Positions 39,621-48,412 of a stretch of DNA of 64,000 bases are shown here, one piece after another. The stretch is from Solobacterium sp. (lineage in GTDB: Bacteria; Bacillota_I; Bacilli_A; Erysipelotrichales; Erysipelotrichaceae), in contig JAFRCE010000026.1 in NCBI GenBank assembly GCA_017404505.1, positions 115,262-179,261 of the forward strand. The letters run 5' to 3'. A program made the position numbers and the translations under genes. The notes under the pieces were generated by a model. That model saw nothing but the letters and a program-made list of their open reading frames with translations, had not been told where the DNA came from and ran no database searches. How positions within the stretch are numbered: the stretch's first letter is position 1; every line of letters starts with the position of its first letter.

Positions 39621-42600
39621 ATGAGTACAGAAAACAAAAGAGTTTTCGAAGCCATGGATGGTAATACCGCTACTGCCCATTCCGCATATGCGTTTACGGA
39701 AGTAGCCGGCATCTATCCTATTACGCCATCTTCCCCGATGGCAGAACACATCGACGACTGGGCAACCGCCGGCCGTACCAATGTGTTTGGCGACAAGGTA
39801 AAAGTTGTCGAAATGCAGGCTGAAGGCGGAGCCGCCGGTGCAGTGCACGGTGCTCTGCAGGCAGGTTCTCTGGCTGCTACATTCACAGCATCCCAGGGTC
39901 TTCTGCTGATGATTCCAAACCTGTATAAACTGAAGGGTGAATTACTGCCGGGTGTCGTACACGTCGCTGCCCGTTCCCTGGCCACCCACACACTTTCGAT
40001 TTTCGGTGATCATCAGGACGTTTACGCATGCCGTCAGACCGGTATGGTCATGATGTGCTCGCACTCCGTTCAGGACTGTATGGACCTGGCCGGTGCCGCA
40101 CACCTGATCGCCATCGACGGTGCTGTTCCGATTATGCATTTCTTTGACGGTTTCCGTACATCGCACGAAATCGACAAGATCGAAGTCATGGACTATGACT
40201 TCCTCAAGAGCCTGCTGCCGATGGACAAGCTCGAGGCTTTCCGCGCTGCTGCTCTGAACCCGCACGGCAATGCCATTACCCGCGGCGGTTCCCAGAATGA
40301 TGACATTTACTTCCAGGCTGCCGAAGCCCAGAACGAACACTACAACGCCGTTCCGGATATCGCCGCCAAGTACTTCAAGGCGATCAGCGAGCACACCGGC
40401 CGCGACTACAGACCGTTTGTCTATGTCGGCGCTCCGGATGCTGAACGCGTTATCGTCGCCATGGGTTCCGTAACGGATACCGTTACAGAAACGATCAACA
40501 CTCTGGTCGCCAGAGGCGAAAAAGTCGGTCTGATCAAGGTTTATCTGTATCGTCCGTTCTCCCAGAAGTATCTGGAAGACGTTCTGCCGGCAACCGTCAA
40601 GAAGATTGCCGTTCTCGACAGAGCGAAAGAACAGGGCGCCAGAGAACCGCTGTTCCTGGATGTCTGCTACGCACTCAGAAAGCACAAGGATCTGACGATC
40701 GTCGGCGGCCGTTATGGTCTGTCTTCCAAGGACACCAACCCGTCCCATATCAACGGTGTCTTCGAAGAACTGAAGAAGGACGATCCGAAGGAAGAATTCA
40801 CGATCGGTATCGATGACGACGTAACGAATCTGTCCATCGCTCCGGTTGACATCACAGTCGACGCCGATTACACAAGCTGCCTGTTCTACGGTCTCGGTTC
40901 CGACGGTACCGTCGGTGCCAACAAGAGCACCGTCAAGATCATCGGCAACAACACCGATCTGTATTCCCAGGCATATTTCGCATATGACTCCAGAAAAGCA
41001 GGCGGCGTTACCCGTTCCCATCTGCGTTTCGGCAAGAGCCCGATCCACAGCCCGTACTACATCGACAAGGCTGACTTCATCTCCTGCTCACTGGAATCCT
41101 ACTGCTTCAAGTTCGACATGGTCCGCGACCTCAAGGAAGGCGGAACATTCCTGCTGAATACAACGATCCCGGCGGAAGAAATCGAAAACAGACTGCCGAA
41201 TAGAATGCTGGCGGGACTGGCCAAGAAACATGCCAAGTTCTACATCATCAACGCCAACGCCATCGCTCAGGAAACCCACATGGGCCGTCATACCAACACG
41301 ATCCTGCAGAGTGCGTTCTTCGCCCTCAACGAGCAGATCATGCCGTACAGCAAGTCCATGGACCTGATGAAGGATTCGGCAAGACACACATATGCCCGTA
41401 AGGGTGAAGACGTTGTCAACAACAACATCGCCGCCATCGACAAAGGCAAGAGCGGTCTGGTTGAAGTCACCGTCAAGCCGGAATGGGCAGATCTGACCTA
41501 TGACAAGAGCCTGATCGTCAAGACAGGTGACGAATACTTCGACAACAACCTGCAGAGAATCAACGCTCTGGAAGGTTATGACATGCCGGTATCCTCTTTC
41601 CTGAAGTACGGCGTCCTCGACGGATCCATTCCGGAGAACGTTTCCTTCCGTGAAAAGAGAAATATCGCCGCTCAGGTTCCGACATGGGATGCCAATAAGT
41701 GCATCGAGTGCGGCAAGTGCGCGTTCGCGTGCCCGCACGCAACCATCCGTCCGTTCCTGATGACACCGGAAGAACTGGCGAAAGCGGAAGAGATCGCCAA
41801 GGAAAACGGCGTCGAATTCACATACAAGGATCCGACACCGGCTTACAAGGGCGCCAAGGAAGCTGGCCTGAAGTACAGAATCCAGCTCTCCCCGATGAAC
41901 TGCGTAGGCTGTGGCGTATGTCTGACCGTATGTCCGGTCAAGGCTCTCGGTGCCGCGGAAGTCTCCACCCAGGTCAACCAGGAACCGCTGGCTGATTACC
42001 TGTACAAGGAAACAGAATACAAGCCGCAGTACGGCAACCCGAACACCGAAGCAGGCGTATCTCTGATGATGCCTTACTTCGAAGTATCCGGATGCTGCCC
42101 GGGATGCGGTGAAGCTCCGTACTACAGACTGGCTACCCAGCTGTTCGGCAAGGACATGATCGTTGCCAACGCAACCGGCTGTACAATGATCTACTGCTCC
42201 TCCACACCGTCCACTCCGTTCGTCACAGACAAGGACAACAACGGTGTCGCATGGGCTAACTCACTGTTCGAAGACAATGCCGAATTCGGTTTCGGTATGG
42301 CTGTCGCACAGACAACAAAGGCTGCCAAGATCCTGCGTCTGATGGAAGAAAACCTCGACAAGGTTGAACCGGAACTCAAGGAATGCTTCGAAGCCTACAT
42401 CGCTGCCAAGGATAACCGCGACACCCAGCGTGCTCTCAAGGACAAGCTGGTTGCCGGCATCAAGGCTTCCTCCAACGAAGCTGTCAAGGAACTGCTCGAT
42501 CTGGAAAGAGATCTCGTCGGCAAGTCCGTATGGATCGTCGGCGGCGACGGCTGGGCATATGACATCGGTTACGGCGGACTCGATCACGTTATGGCCAACA

Positions 42601-43175
42601 ACCTGAACGTCAACGTTCTGGTTATGGATACCGAAGTTTACTCCAACACCGGCGGTCAGTCCTCCAAGTCTTCCCAGGCTGCATCCATCGCCAAGTTCGC
42701 AGCCGGCGGCAAACCGCTGGCCAAGAAGGATCTGGGTCAGATCGTTATGGAATACGGTCACGCATATGTCGCTTCCGTATCCATGGGCGCTAACCAGATG
42801 CAGACCATCAAGGCTCTGAAAGAAGCTGAAAGCTATGACGGACCATCCATCATTATCGCTTACTGCCCATGCGCAGAACAGGGTATCAAGGGCGGTCTGG
42901 TCAAGGCTCCGCTTGTACAGAAAGCAGCCGTTGAATGCGGTTATGTCACACTGTACCGTTTCGATCCGCGCAACGAAAAACCGCTGACGATCGATTCCAA
43001 GGCTCCGAACTGGGACAAGTTCCATGACTTCCTGATGAATGAAGCACGTTACTTCAACCTGCCGAAGCTGAAGGGCCAGGAAGCTGCCGAGAAGATGTTC
43101 GCGAAGACACTCTCCGACGCTCAGACACGCTACAACAAGCTTGTCAACAAGGCCAAGATCCAGGAAGAAAACTGA
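39621..43175 (+). CDS. nifJ: Pyruvate:ferredoxin (flavodoxin) oxidoreductase
   Basis: The 1184-residue single-chain PFOR converts pyruvate and CoA to acetyl-CoA, CO2 and reduced ferredoxin, the core of anaerobic energy metabolism. The N-terminus is GNTATAHSAYAFTEVAGIYPITPSSPMAEHID (domain I). Two 4Fe-4S clusters in a ferredoxin-like insert are at C694 (CIECGKCAFACP) and C761 (CVGCGVCLTVCP). A further cluster ligand CCPGCG (C825) lies before the thiamine diphosphate domain, which has GGDGWAYDIGYGGLDHVMA and NTGGQSSKS. It has a strong AGGAGG site and a TATAAT at 39588-39593. It is monocistronic. Confidence 0.97.
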   Translation: MSTENKRVFEAMDGNTATAHSAYAFTEVAGIYPITPSSPMAEHIDDWATAGRTNVFGDKVKVVEMQAEGGAAGAVHGALQAGSLAATFTASQGLLLMIPNLYKLKGELLPGVVHVAARSLATHTLSIFGDHQDVYACRQTGMVMMCSHSVQDCMDLAGAAHLIAIDGAVPIMHFFDGFRTSHEIDKIEVMDYDFLKSLLPMDKLEAFRAAALNPHGNAITRGGSQNDDIYFQAAEAQNEHYNAVPDIAAKYFKAISEHTGRDYRPFVYVGAPDAERVIVAMGSVTDTVTETINTLVARGEKVGLIKVYLYRPFSQKYLEDVLPATVKKIAVLDRAKEQGAREPLFLDVCYALRKHKDLTIVGGRYGLSSKDTNPSHINGVFEELKKDDPKEEFTIGIDDDVTNLSIAPVDITVDADYTSCLFYGLGSDGTVGANKSTVKIIGNNTDLYSQAYFAYDSRKAGGVTRSHLRFGKSPIHSPYYIDKADFISCSLESYCFKFDMVRDLKEGGTFLLNTTIPAEEIENRLPNRMLAGLAKKHAKFYIINANAIAQETHMGRHTNTILQSAFFALNEQIMPYSKSMDLMKDSARHTYARKGEDVVNNNIAAIDKGKSGLVEVTVKPEWADLTYDKSLIVKTGDEYFDNNLQRINALEGYDMPVSSFLKYGVLDGSIPENVSFREKRNIAAQVPTWDANKCIECGKCAFACPHATIRPFLMTPEELAKAEEIAKENGVEFTYKDPTPAYKGAKEAGLKYRIQLSPMNCVGCGVCLTVCPVKALGAAEVSTQVNQEPLADYLYKETEYKPQYGNPNTEAGVSLMMPYFEVSGCCPGCGEAPYYRLATQLFGKDMIVANATGCTMIYCSSTPSTPFVTDKDNNGVAWANSLFEDNAEFGFGMAVAQTTKAAKILRLMEENLDKVEPELKECFEAYIAAKDNRDTQRALKDKLVAGIKASSNEAVKELLDLERDLVGKSVWIVGGDGWAYDIGYGGLDHVMANNLNVNVLVMDTEVYSNTGGQSSKSSQAASIAKFAAGGKPLAKKDLGQIVMEYGHAYVASVSMGANQMQTIKALKEAESYDGPSIIIAYCPCAEQGIKGGLVKAPLVQKAAVECGYVTLYRFDPRNEKPLTIDSKAPNWDKFHDFLMNEARYFNLPKLKGQEAAEKMFAKTLSDAQTRYNKLVNKAKIQEEN

Positions 43176-43200
43176 TTTTTCCCATCTGAATGAATGATCA

Positions 43201-43230
43201 AGATCCGGGACAAAAGTCCCGGGTCTTTTT
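43201..43230 (+). terminator. Terminator after nifJ
   Basis: AGATCCGGGAC-AAAA-GTCCCGGGTCT (43201-43226) followed by TTTTT. Confidence 0.92.
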
Positions 43231-43283
43231 CGTCGTCTGGCAAAGTGCTGTTCCGGTTGATCCGTTGTATAAGCGGCTGAAAA

Positions 43284-43315
43284 AAAGACTTAAGGGTTCT
43301 TCACCTTAAGTCTTT
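43284..43315. terminator. Terminator at the 3' end of the AraC-type gene
   Basis: AAAGACTTAAGG (43284-43295) pairs with CCTTAAGTCTTT (43304-43315), a 12-bp stem. The minus-strand gene stops at 43301, inside the loop, and A-rich sequence below 43284 gives a T-run on that strand. Confidence 0.75.
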
Positions 43316-44314
43316 CTGTTTTCCGCCGGGAGTATAATCCTGCCGCCGCATGGCGCGTCTGTATTCAGCCGGCGTCATGCCTGTACGCTGATGAAACAGC
43401 CGGGAAAAGTAGGCTTCGTTTTCGATACCCGACATGGCAGCGGCGCTGCGCACCGGCAGGTCCGTGTTGGCCAGCAGGAATTTCGCCTGTTCCAGACGCA
43501 GGCGTATCAGATACTCATTCGGCGCAAAGCCGGTGAGTTTTTTAAATTCACGGGAGAGGTGATAGCGGGAGAAGCCGCAGTATTCGGACAGCTGCTCCAT
43601 TGTCAGCGGCTCACGGTAGTGTTCGTGCATATACCGGGCAAGCTCCTGCAGCCGGACAGTATTTTCCGGCATGTTCTGCTGGCCGCTCTTTTCCGCGGTG
43701 ATCAGATGCACCAGCATCGTTTCGATCGCGTACATGACTTTGATGCTGCGGTGCGGGTCCATGCTCACATAAGCGTCCAGCAGGCGTTCCGTGTCATGGT
43801 GGAAATACGGAATACTTCTGGCTTTCAGCACAATGGATCCGTTTTTTTCAAACGCCGCGTAGAGATCTTCGGCGTCACTGCCGTTGATATGGATATCCGT
43901 ATGTTCCCAGAAATCTCCGTCCGTACGATAGCTGTTCGGTTTCCGGCAGTCGATCCAGAACAGGTCTCCTTCCTCAAGGGCCCAGGTATGATCACGGTAT
44001 TCCAGGATTCCCCGGCCTTTCCCGGTACGGATCAGCAGGTACGACTGCGCGTCTTTGCGGCTCGTATAGTAACCCCGGCCTGAATACATGTGGGAAAACG
44101 ACTGCAGATGTATGCGGCGGCGGAACGCGTCGTCCGCCTGCGGAAAAACAGGCAGCACGTCCACCCAGCCCCGCAGCAGATAGTCCGCTTTGAGAACTTC
44201 CGCATAAACCTCACCGCCGGTGTTTTCAAGCATCGCTGCCGCTTCCGGCGTGTCCGGCAGGCCTCTGCCGGTGCCGACAAACTCATAATGGATCAAGGAA
44301 TACTTTTCGTACAT
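43301..44314 (-). CDS. AraC family transcriptional regulator
   Basis: The 337-residue regulator has an N-terminal cupin-like sensor (about 60-180, GILEYRDHTWALEEGDLFWIDCRKPNSY). The C-terminal double helix-turn-helix (about 235-330) has the AraC signature NEYLIRLRLEQAKFLLANTDLPVRSAAAMSGIENEAYFSRLFHQRTGMTPAEYRR. It is divergent from the alpha-L-rhamnosidase gene with 126 bases between, so it most likely activates rhamnoside use in response to a sugar. The start at 44314 has GGAGG six bases upstream on the minus strand; the frame's further extension to 44428 has none. Confidence 0.9.
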   Translation of the reverse strand: MYEKYSLIHYEFVGTGRGLPDTPEAAAMLENTGGEVYAEVLKADYLLRGWVDVLPVFPQADDAFRRRIHLQSFSHMYSGRGYYTSRKDAQSYLLIRTGKGRGILEYRDHTWALEEGDLFWIDCRKPNSYRTDGDFWEHTDIHINGSDAEDLYAAFEKNGSIVLKARSIPYFHHDTERLLDAYVSMDPHRSIKVMYAIETMLVHLITAEKSGQQNMPENTVRLQELARYMHEHYREPLTMEQLSEYCGFSRYHLSREFKKLTGFAPNEYLIRLRLEQAKFLLANTDLPVRSAAAMSGIENEAYFSRLFHQRTGMTPAEYRRAMRRQDYTPGGKQKDLR

Positions 44315-44407
44315 AAGAAGCCTCCGCACGATTGTGCAATAAATAACGCACGTTTCTGCATTTTCATGCTTTATTTTACTGATTATATTATAAATGACAA
44401 AGCAAAA

Positions 44408-44418
44408 ATGCTCAGCAT
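44408..44418. promoter_or_regulatory. Palindrome upstream of the rhamnosidase gene
   Basis: ATGCT-C-AGCAT lies between the divergent AraC-type and rhamnosidase genes, 12 bases ahead of the rhamnosidase Shine-Dalgarno. It is an operator candidate. TATATTATAA at about 44384-44393 is the likely -10 area. Confidence 0.35.
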
Positions 44419-44440
44419 AATAAATCAATCGGAGGAAATG

Positions 44441-47101
44441 ATGAAACTATTCGACCTGAAAACGAACCATGAAACGGAATTGCTCGGAATTGACACAAGA
44501 CCTTATTTCTCCTGGAAGATTGCCAGTGATGAAGAAAACACAATGCAGACATCCTACCGTCTGATTCTGAAGGACGGCGTCGCAACGGTATGGGACACCG
44601 GTGTCAGGGAAAGCAGCCAGAGCACGTTTGTCCCGTATGGCGGCATTCCGCTCCGTTCGCGTACCCGCTATACCTGGACCGTCCGTGTCAGGGACAGCCA
44701 TGGCAACACGGCTGAAGAAAGCACCTGGTTTGAGACCGCGTTCCTGTATCCGGAAGACTGGAAGGCAGTCTGGGTCACAGATCCGAAGAAACCGGCAAAG
44801 CGGAAAAAAGGCTTCGGACTCCAGCCGGCACCGGTCATGTTCCGCCGTGCTTTTGCCCTGAAGGAAGCTCCGGTCTCCGCCCGTCTGTATGCGACCTGCC
44901 ACGGCATCTATGAAGCAAGCATCAACGGCAGAAGGACCGATGACCGTCTTTTCGCGCCGGAATACACCTCCTATGAAAAATACCTGTGCTACCAGGTCTA
45001 TGACATTACCGGACTTCTGAAAGCCGGAAAAAACGTTCTCGGCATGTATGTCGCGGACGGATGGTATTTCTGTCCAGTCACGACGATGAACAAAAAGACC
45101 GCGGACCAGCCGTATGCCGTTCTGTACCAGATCGAAGCGGTATACGCGGACGGCAGCCGGGAGTGCTTCGCTTCCGACGGAAGCGAGAAATGCGGTGAAG
45201 GTCCGGTATGCTTCAGTGATCTCTTCAGCGGCGAGCAGTATGACGCGAGAAGGGAAATCCCCGGCTGGGATACTCCGGACTTTGATGACAGCGCATGGCG
45301 CTGTGCGGAAGCGGGTAGAAAAGACACCCGCAGCCTGGCTGTGCAGACCGGCAGACCGGTGCGTGAAGTCAGGGAAGTTCCGGCCGTGAGCGGCTATGTG
45401 TCACCGAAAGGGGAACAGATCATTGACTTCGGCCAGGTGCTTGCCGGCCATGTCCGCTTTCATATCCACGCGCCGGAAGGAACCGCAATCACTCTGGAAC
45501 ACTTTGAGGTTACCGACAAGGACGGCTCCTATTTCAACAATATTCTCGGCGCTGCCGGCGTAGGGCAGGGAGTCGACCAGAAGGTCGTCTATATTTCCAA
45601 TGACAGCGAAGCTGTTTATGCAGCGAAATTCTCGTTCCAGGGATTCCGCTATATCCGAGTCAGCGGCCTGGATACGGTTGATCCGGCAGACTTTACGGCT
45701 GTGGCAGTCTCCACGGACAAGGAGGAAACCGGCACATTCGTCACCTCTGACGCGAGGCTGAACCGCCTGTATGAAAATACCCGCTGGTCGCAGAGATCCA
45801 ATATGCTTTCAATTCCGACCGACTGTCCGCAGCGTGAAAAAGCCGGATGGACCGGTGATATCGGCATCTATGCCGCGACTTCTCTGCAGAATGAGGACAC
45901 GACCGGTCTGCTGGAGCGCTGGCTGAAAAACGTCGCGGCAGACCAGATGAAGGACGGTGCCGTCCCGATGGTCGTTCCGAACAACCAGACCTATCAGGAC
46001 ATTGCCAAGATGCTGAAAATCGTTGGCGGACTGAAGGGAAATGTCGGCCCTGCCGGCTGGGGAGACGCCTGCATCCTTGTTCCTCTTGCCATGTATGAGC
46101 AGACCGGAAATACCGAAGTTCTGAAGGAACATTATCAGACCATGAAGCGCTGGTGCGACTTCATCATCCACTGCGCTGCCGCTTACCGCGGCGACCGCAG
46201 GCTGCCCAAGGAGACCGACAGATATCTCTGGAATACCGGTTTCCATTATGGGGAATGGCTCATTCCGAGCCGGACAAAAAACGGACTGTCCGATTCCTCT
46301 TCTATCGCTGAAAGTGTGAAAGAAGGAAAGAAATACATCCCGGAAACGTATGGCTATCTTGCCATGAAGAACTTCGCGCGCGTCTCTGAACTGCTCGGTG
46401 AAAAAGAAAACGCGGCATATTATACCGCCATGGCTGAAAAAATGCGTGACGCGTTCGTCCGCGGCGTTATCACGGAAGACGGAAAGATGCCGGTGCCGGT
46501 AATGGGCGCCTATATCATCCCGCTGCACCACGGTCTTGTGCCTGAAGAACTGCGGGCACCGTTCATGCAGGAAATCCTGCGGCTGATCGAAGAGAATAAC
46601 GGCTGCCTTGACACCGGTTTCCTCGGCACACCGTTCATTCTCGACGCGCTTTCTGAAAACGGCTATGTGAAGAATGCCTATGACCTGCTGTTCCAGGACA
46701 AATGTCCGTCCTGGCTGTATGAGGTTGACCATGGCGCGACGACGATCTGGGAAAGCTGGATCGCGGAAAATCCGGACGGCACACCGATGTCGCTCAGCCT
46801 CAACCACTACGCCTTCGGCTGCGTCGACGACTGGATGTTCCGGACAATCACCGGCATTGTCCCGACGGAAGCCGGCTACCGCAGATTCCGCGTTCAGCCT
46901 CTTCCGGATGAACGCATCACTTCCGCTTCCCGCACTTTCCGCAGTGAATACGGAATGATCGAAAGCAACTGGCAGAAGGAAGGCAGCGCCTTCACTCTGA
47001 AGGTGACTGTTCCGGCGAACACCACGGCAGAGATCATCCTGCCGGACGGCCAGTCTTTTGAAAAAGGCTCCGGCACCTATAGCTTCGCCTGCACATTATG
47101 A
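44441..47101 (+). CDS. Alpha-L-rhamnosidase, GH78
   Basis: The 886-residue glycoside hydrolase removes terminal alpha-L-rhamnose from plant glycosides or polysaccharides. It has N-terminal beta-sandwich domains (about 1-340, ending in the rhamnosidase-N pattern RLYATCHGIYEASINGRR and YTSYEKYLCYQVYDIT). The (alpha/alpha)6 barrel follows with the GH78 signature DCPQREKAGWTGD containing E466, and the second catalytic glutamate E771 in ATTIWESW. A C-terminal beta domain ends the protein. It has no signal peptide, so it works inside the cell on imported rhamnosides. ATG 44441 is chosen over 44438 because GGAGG is five bases away. Confidence 0.93.
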   Translation: MKLFDLKTNHETELLGIDTRPYFSWKIASDEENTMQTSYRLILKDGVATVWDTGVRESSQSTFVPYGGIPLRSRTRYTWTVRVRDSHGNTAEESTWFETAFLYPEDWKAVWVTDPKKPAKRKKGFGLQPAPVMFRRAFALKEAPVSARLYATCHGIYEASINGRRTDDRLFAPEYTSYEKYLCYQVYDITGLLKAGKNVLGMYVADGWYFCPVTTMNKKTADQPYAVLYQIEAVYADGSRECFASDGSEKCGEGPVCFSDLFSGEQYDARREIPGWDTPDFDDSAWRCAEAGRKDTRSLAVQTGRPVREVREVPAVSGYVSPKGEQIIDFGQVLAGHVRFHIHAPEGTAITLEHFEVTDKDGSYFNNILGAAGVGQGVDQKVVYISNDSEAVYAAKFSFQGFRYIRVSGLDTVDPADFTAVAVSTDKEETGTFVTSDARLNRLYENTRWSQRSNMLSIPTDCPQREKAGWTGDIGIYAATSLQNEDTTGLLERWLKNVAADQMKDGAVPMVVPNNQTYQDIAKMLKIVGGLKGNVGPAGWGDACILVPLAMYEQTGNTEVLKEHYQTMKRWCDFIIHCAAAYRGDRRLPKETDRYLWNTGFHYGEWLIPSRTKNGLSDSSSIAESVKEGKKYIPETYGYLAMKNFARVSELLGEKENAAYYTAMAEKMRDAFVRGVITEDGKMPVPVMGAYIIPLHHGLVPEELRAPFMQEILRLIEENNGCLDTGFLGTPFILDALSENGYVKNAYDLLFQDKCPSWLYEVDHGATTIWESWIAENPDGTPMSLSLNHYAFGCVDDWMFRTITGIVPTEAGYRRFRVQPLPDERITSASRTFRSEYGMIESNWQKEGSAFTLKVTVPANTTAEIILPDGQSFEKGSGTYSFACTL

Positions 47102-47109
47102 TTCCTGTG

Positions 47110-47135
47110 CCCGGTCCTGCAAAGACCGGGTTTTT
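47110..47135 (+). terminator. Terminator after the rhamnosidase gene
   Basis: CCCGGTC (47110-47116) pairs with GACCGGG (47124-47130), with TTTTT after it. Confidence 0.9.
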
Positions 47136-47261
47136 CTTTGCGAACGAAAAGGGGACTGTGAAAAAACGCGGCTTGAAAAGGAAGGCCGATCACGGTTTTT
47201 TCTGCCTGGGCCGGCATTATGTCCATGTTCTTCAGTTCGGGGATGGAAAACAGGATAAAGA

Positions 47262-47270
47262 TGTTATAAT
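47262..47270 (+). promoter_or_regulatory. Extended -10 promoter at the glycosyltransferase start
   Basis: TG-T-TATAAT ends 16 bases before the ATG at 47287 and 7 bases before an in-frame GTG at 47278. No Shine-Dalgarno lies in the 10-base leader, so initiation may be leaderless or SD-less. Confidence 0.5.
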
Positions 47271-47286
47271 GCTAACGGTGTACTTT

Positions 47287-48324
47287 ATGAGAAAAATTAC
47301 TGTCAATATGCTGTCGATCGCTGATTCGGTCAAAGGCCAGGGCGTCGAAACAGCATACAACGAGCTGATTGCTTTACTGAAAAAATACGGAAAAGACGAT
47401 CTTGAGATCGTTAAGAATAAAGGCCTGAACTACGATGTTCTGCACATGCACACCGTGAATGTCGCCAGTTATATCAAGCAGAGACTGAGCCGGGGAGTCG
47501 CCCTCACATACGTTCATTTTCTGCCGGACACGCTGGTCGGCGCTCTGAGGATCCCGGAAGTATTCATGAAGATATACGCCTGGTGGGTCAAAAGGTGCTA
47601 TCTGAAATCCGATTATCTGGTCGTCGTGAATCCTGATTATAAGGATGAAATGGTCAGAATGGGCTTTGACGGGGAACGGGTTTTCCATATTCCCAATTAT
47701 GTTTCCGAAGAAAGCTTTTTCGTCCTGCCGGATGAAAAGAAACAGGAATACCGTGAAAAGTACGGGTATGATAAGGACGACTTCATCGTCGTCAGTATCG
47801 GCCAGCTGCACCGGGGAAAAGGCGTTCTTGATTTTATCGAACTGGCGAAGCAGAATCCCGACATCCAGTTCCTGTGGATCGGCGGCTTCAATTTCGGCAA
47901 GTATATCGAAGGCTACAAGAAGATCCGGAAGGTCTATGACGATCCGCCCGCCAACCTGCGCTTTACCGGCGTCATCGGCCGCGACGAGGTCAACATCCTC
48001 TGCAACATCTCCAATGTCTTCTTCCTGCCGTCCTATTACGAATCGTTCGCGCTTGTCGCGCTGGAAGCGTCACTGACCGACAAACCGGTTATTCTGCGTG
48101 ACCTGGATACCTTCAAGAAGATCTACTTCGACAATGTGCTGTACGGCCGTAACAACGAGGATTTCATCCGCTATATCCGCAAACTGAAAGACGATCCCGC
48201 TTTCTATCTTCAGCAGGAGGAAAAAAGCCGGAAGATCAGAGAGAACTACACGGATGAGATCATCTACGAAAAATGGATCAGTCTGTATCGGACCATCACA
48301 GAGAACAGACAGCGGACCCGCTGA
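47287..48324 (+). CDS. Glycosyltransferase family 4 (lipid glycosyltransferase-like)
   Basis: The 345-residue GT-B enzyme has a MLSIADSVKGQGVETAYNELI N-terminus similar to the alpha-1,2-glucosyltransferases that add the second sugar to monoglucosyl-diacylglycerol. The UDP-sugar-binding C-terminal domain is clear: FVVSIGQLHRGKGVLDFIELAK and the retaining-enzyme motif ESFALVALEASLTDKPVI. Downstream genes encode a flippase-like membrane protein and a second GT4, so a glycolipid or lipid-linked polysaccharide pathway is inferred. The start could be ATG 47287 or in-frame GTG 47278, depending on where transcription begins. Confidence 0.8.
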   Translation: MRKITVNMLSIADSVKGQGVETAYNELIALLKKYGKDDLEIVKNKGLNYDVLHMHTVNVASYIKQRLSRGVALTYVHFLPDTLVGALRIPEVFMKIYAWWVKRCYLKSDYLVVVNPDYKDEMVRMGFDGERVFHIPNYVSEESFFVLPDEKKQEYREKYGYDKDDFIVVSIGQLHRGKGVLDFIELAKQNPDIQFLWIGGFNFGKYIEGYKKIRKVYDDPPANLRFTGVIGRDEVNILCNISNVFFLPSYYESFALVALEASLTDKPVILRDLDTFKKIYFDNVLYGRNNEDFIRYIRKLKDDPAFYLQQEEKSRKIRENYTDEIIYEKWISLYRTITENRQRTR

Positions 48325-48343
48325 GAGGGCGCTGTCTTTTTTA
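48307..48343 (+). terminator. Hairpin overlapping the end of the glycosyltransferase gene
   Basis: AGACAGCG (48307-48314) pairs with CGCTGTCT (48330-48337), followed by TTTTTT. Part of it lies inside the coding region. Confidence 0.7.
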
Positions 48344-48412
48344 CTGGTTCTCCTTCCTGAGGAATCCGGCCGTGATTGAGATAGGAGCGATTTGAGAGTA
48401 TACTTTATATGT

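Noticed and set aside
44090..44440. N-terminal extension of the rhamnosidase frame
   Set aside because: It overlaps the divergent AraC-type gene; the true start with GGAGG is at 44441.
47098..47286. N-terminal extension of the glycosyltransferase frame
   Set aside because: It runs through the rhamnosidase terminator and the -10 promoter; GT4 homologues start near MRKITVNMLSIAD.
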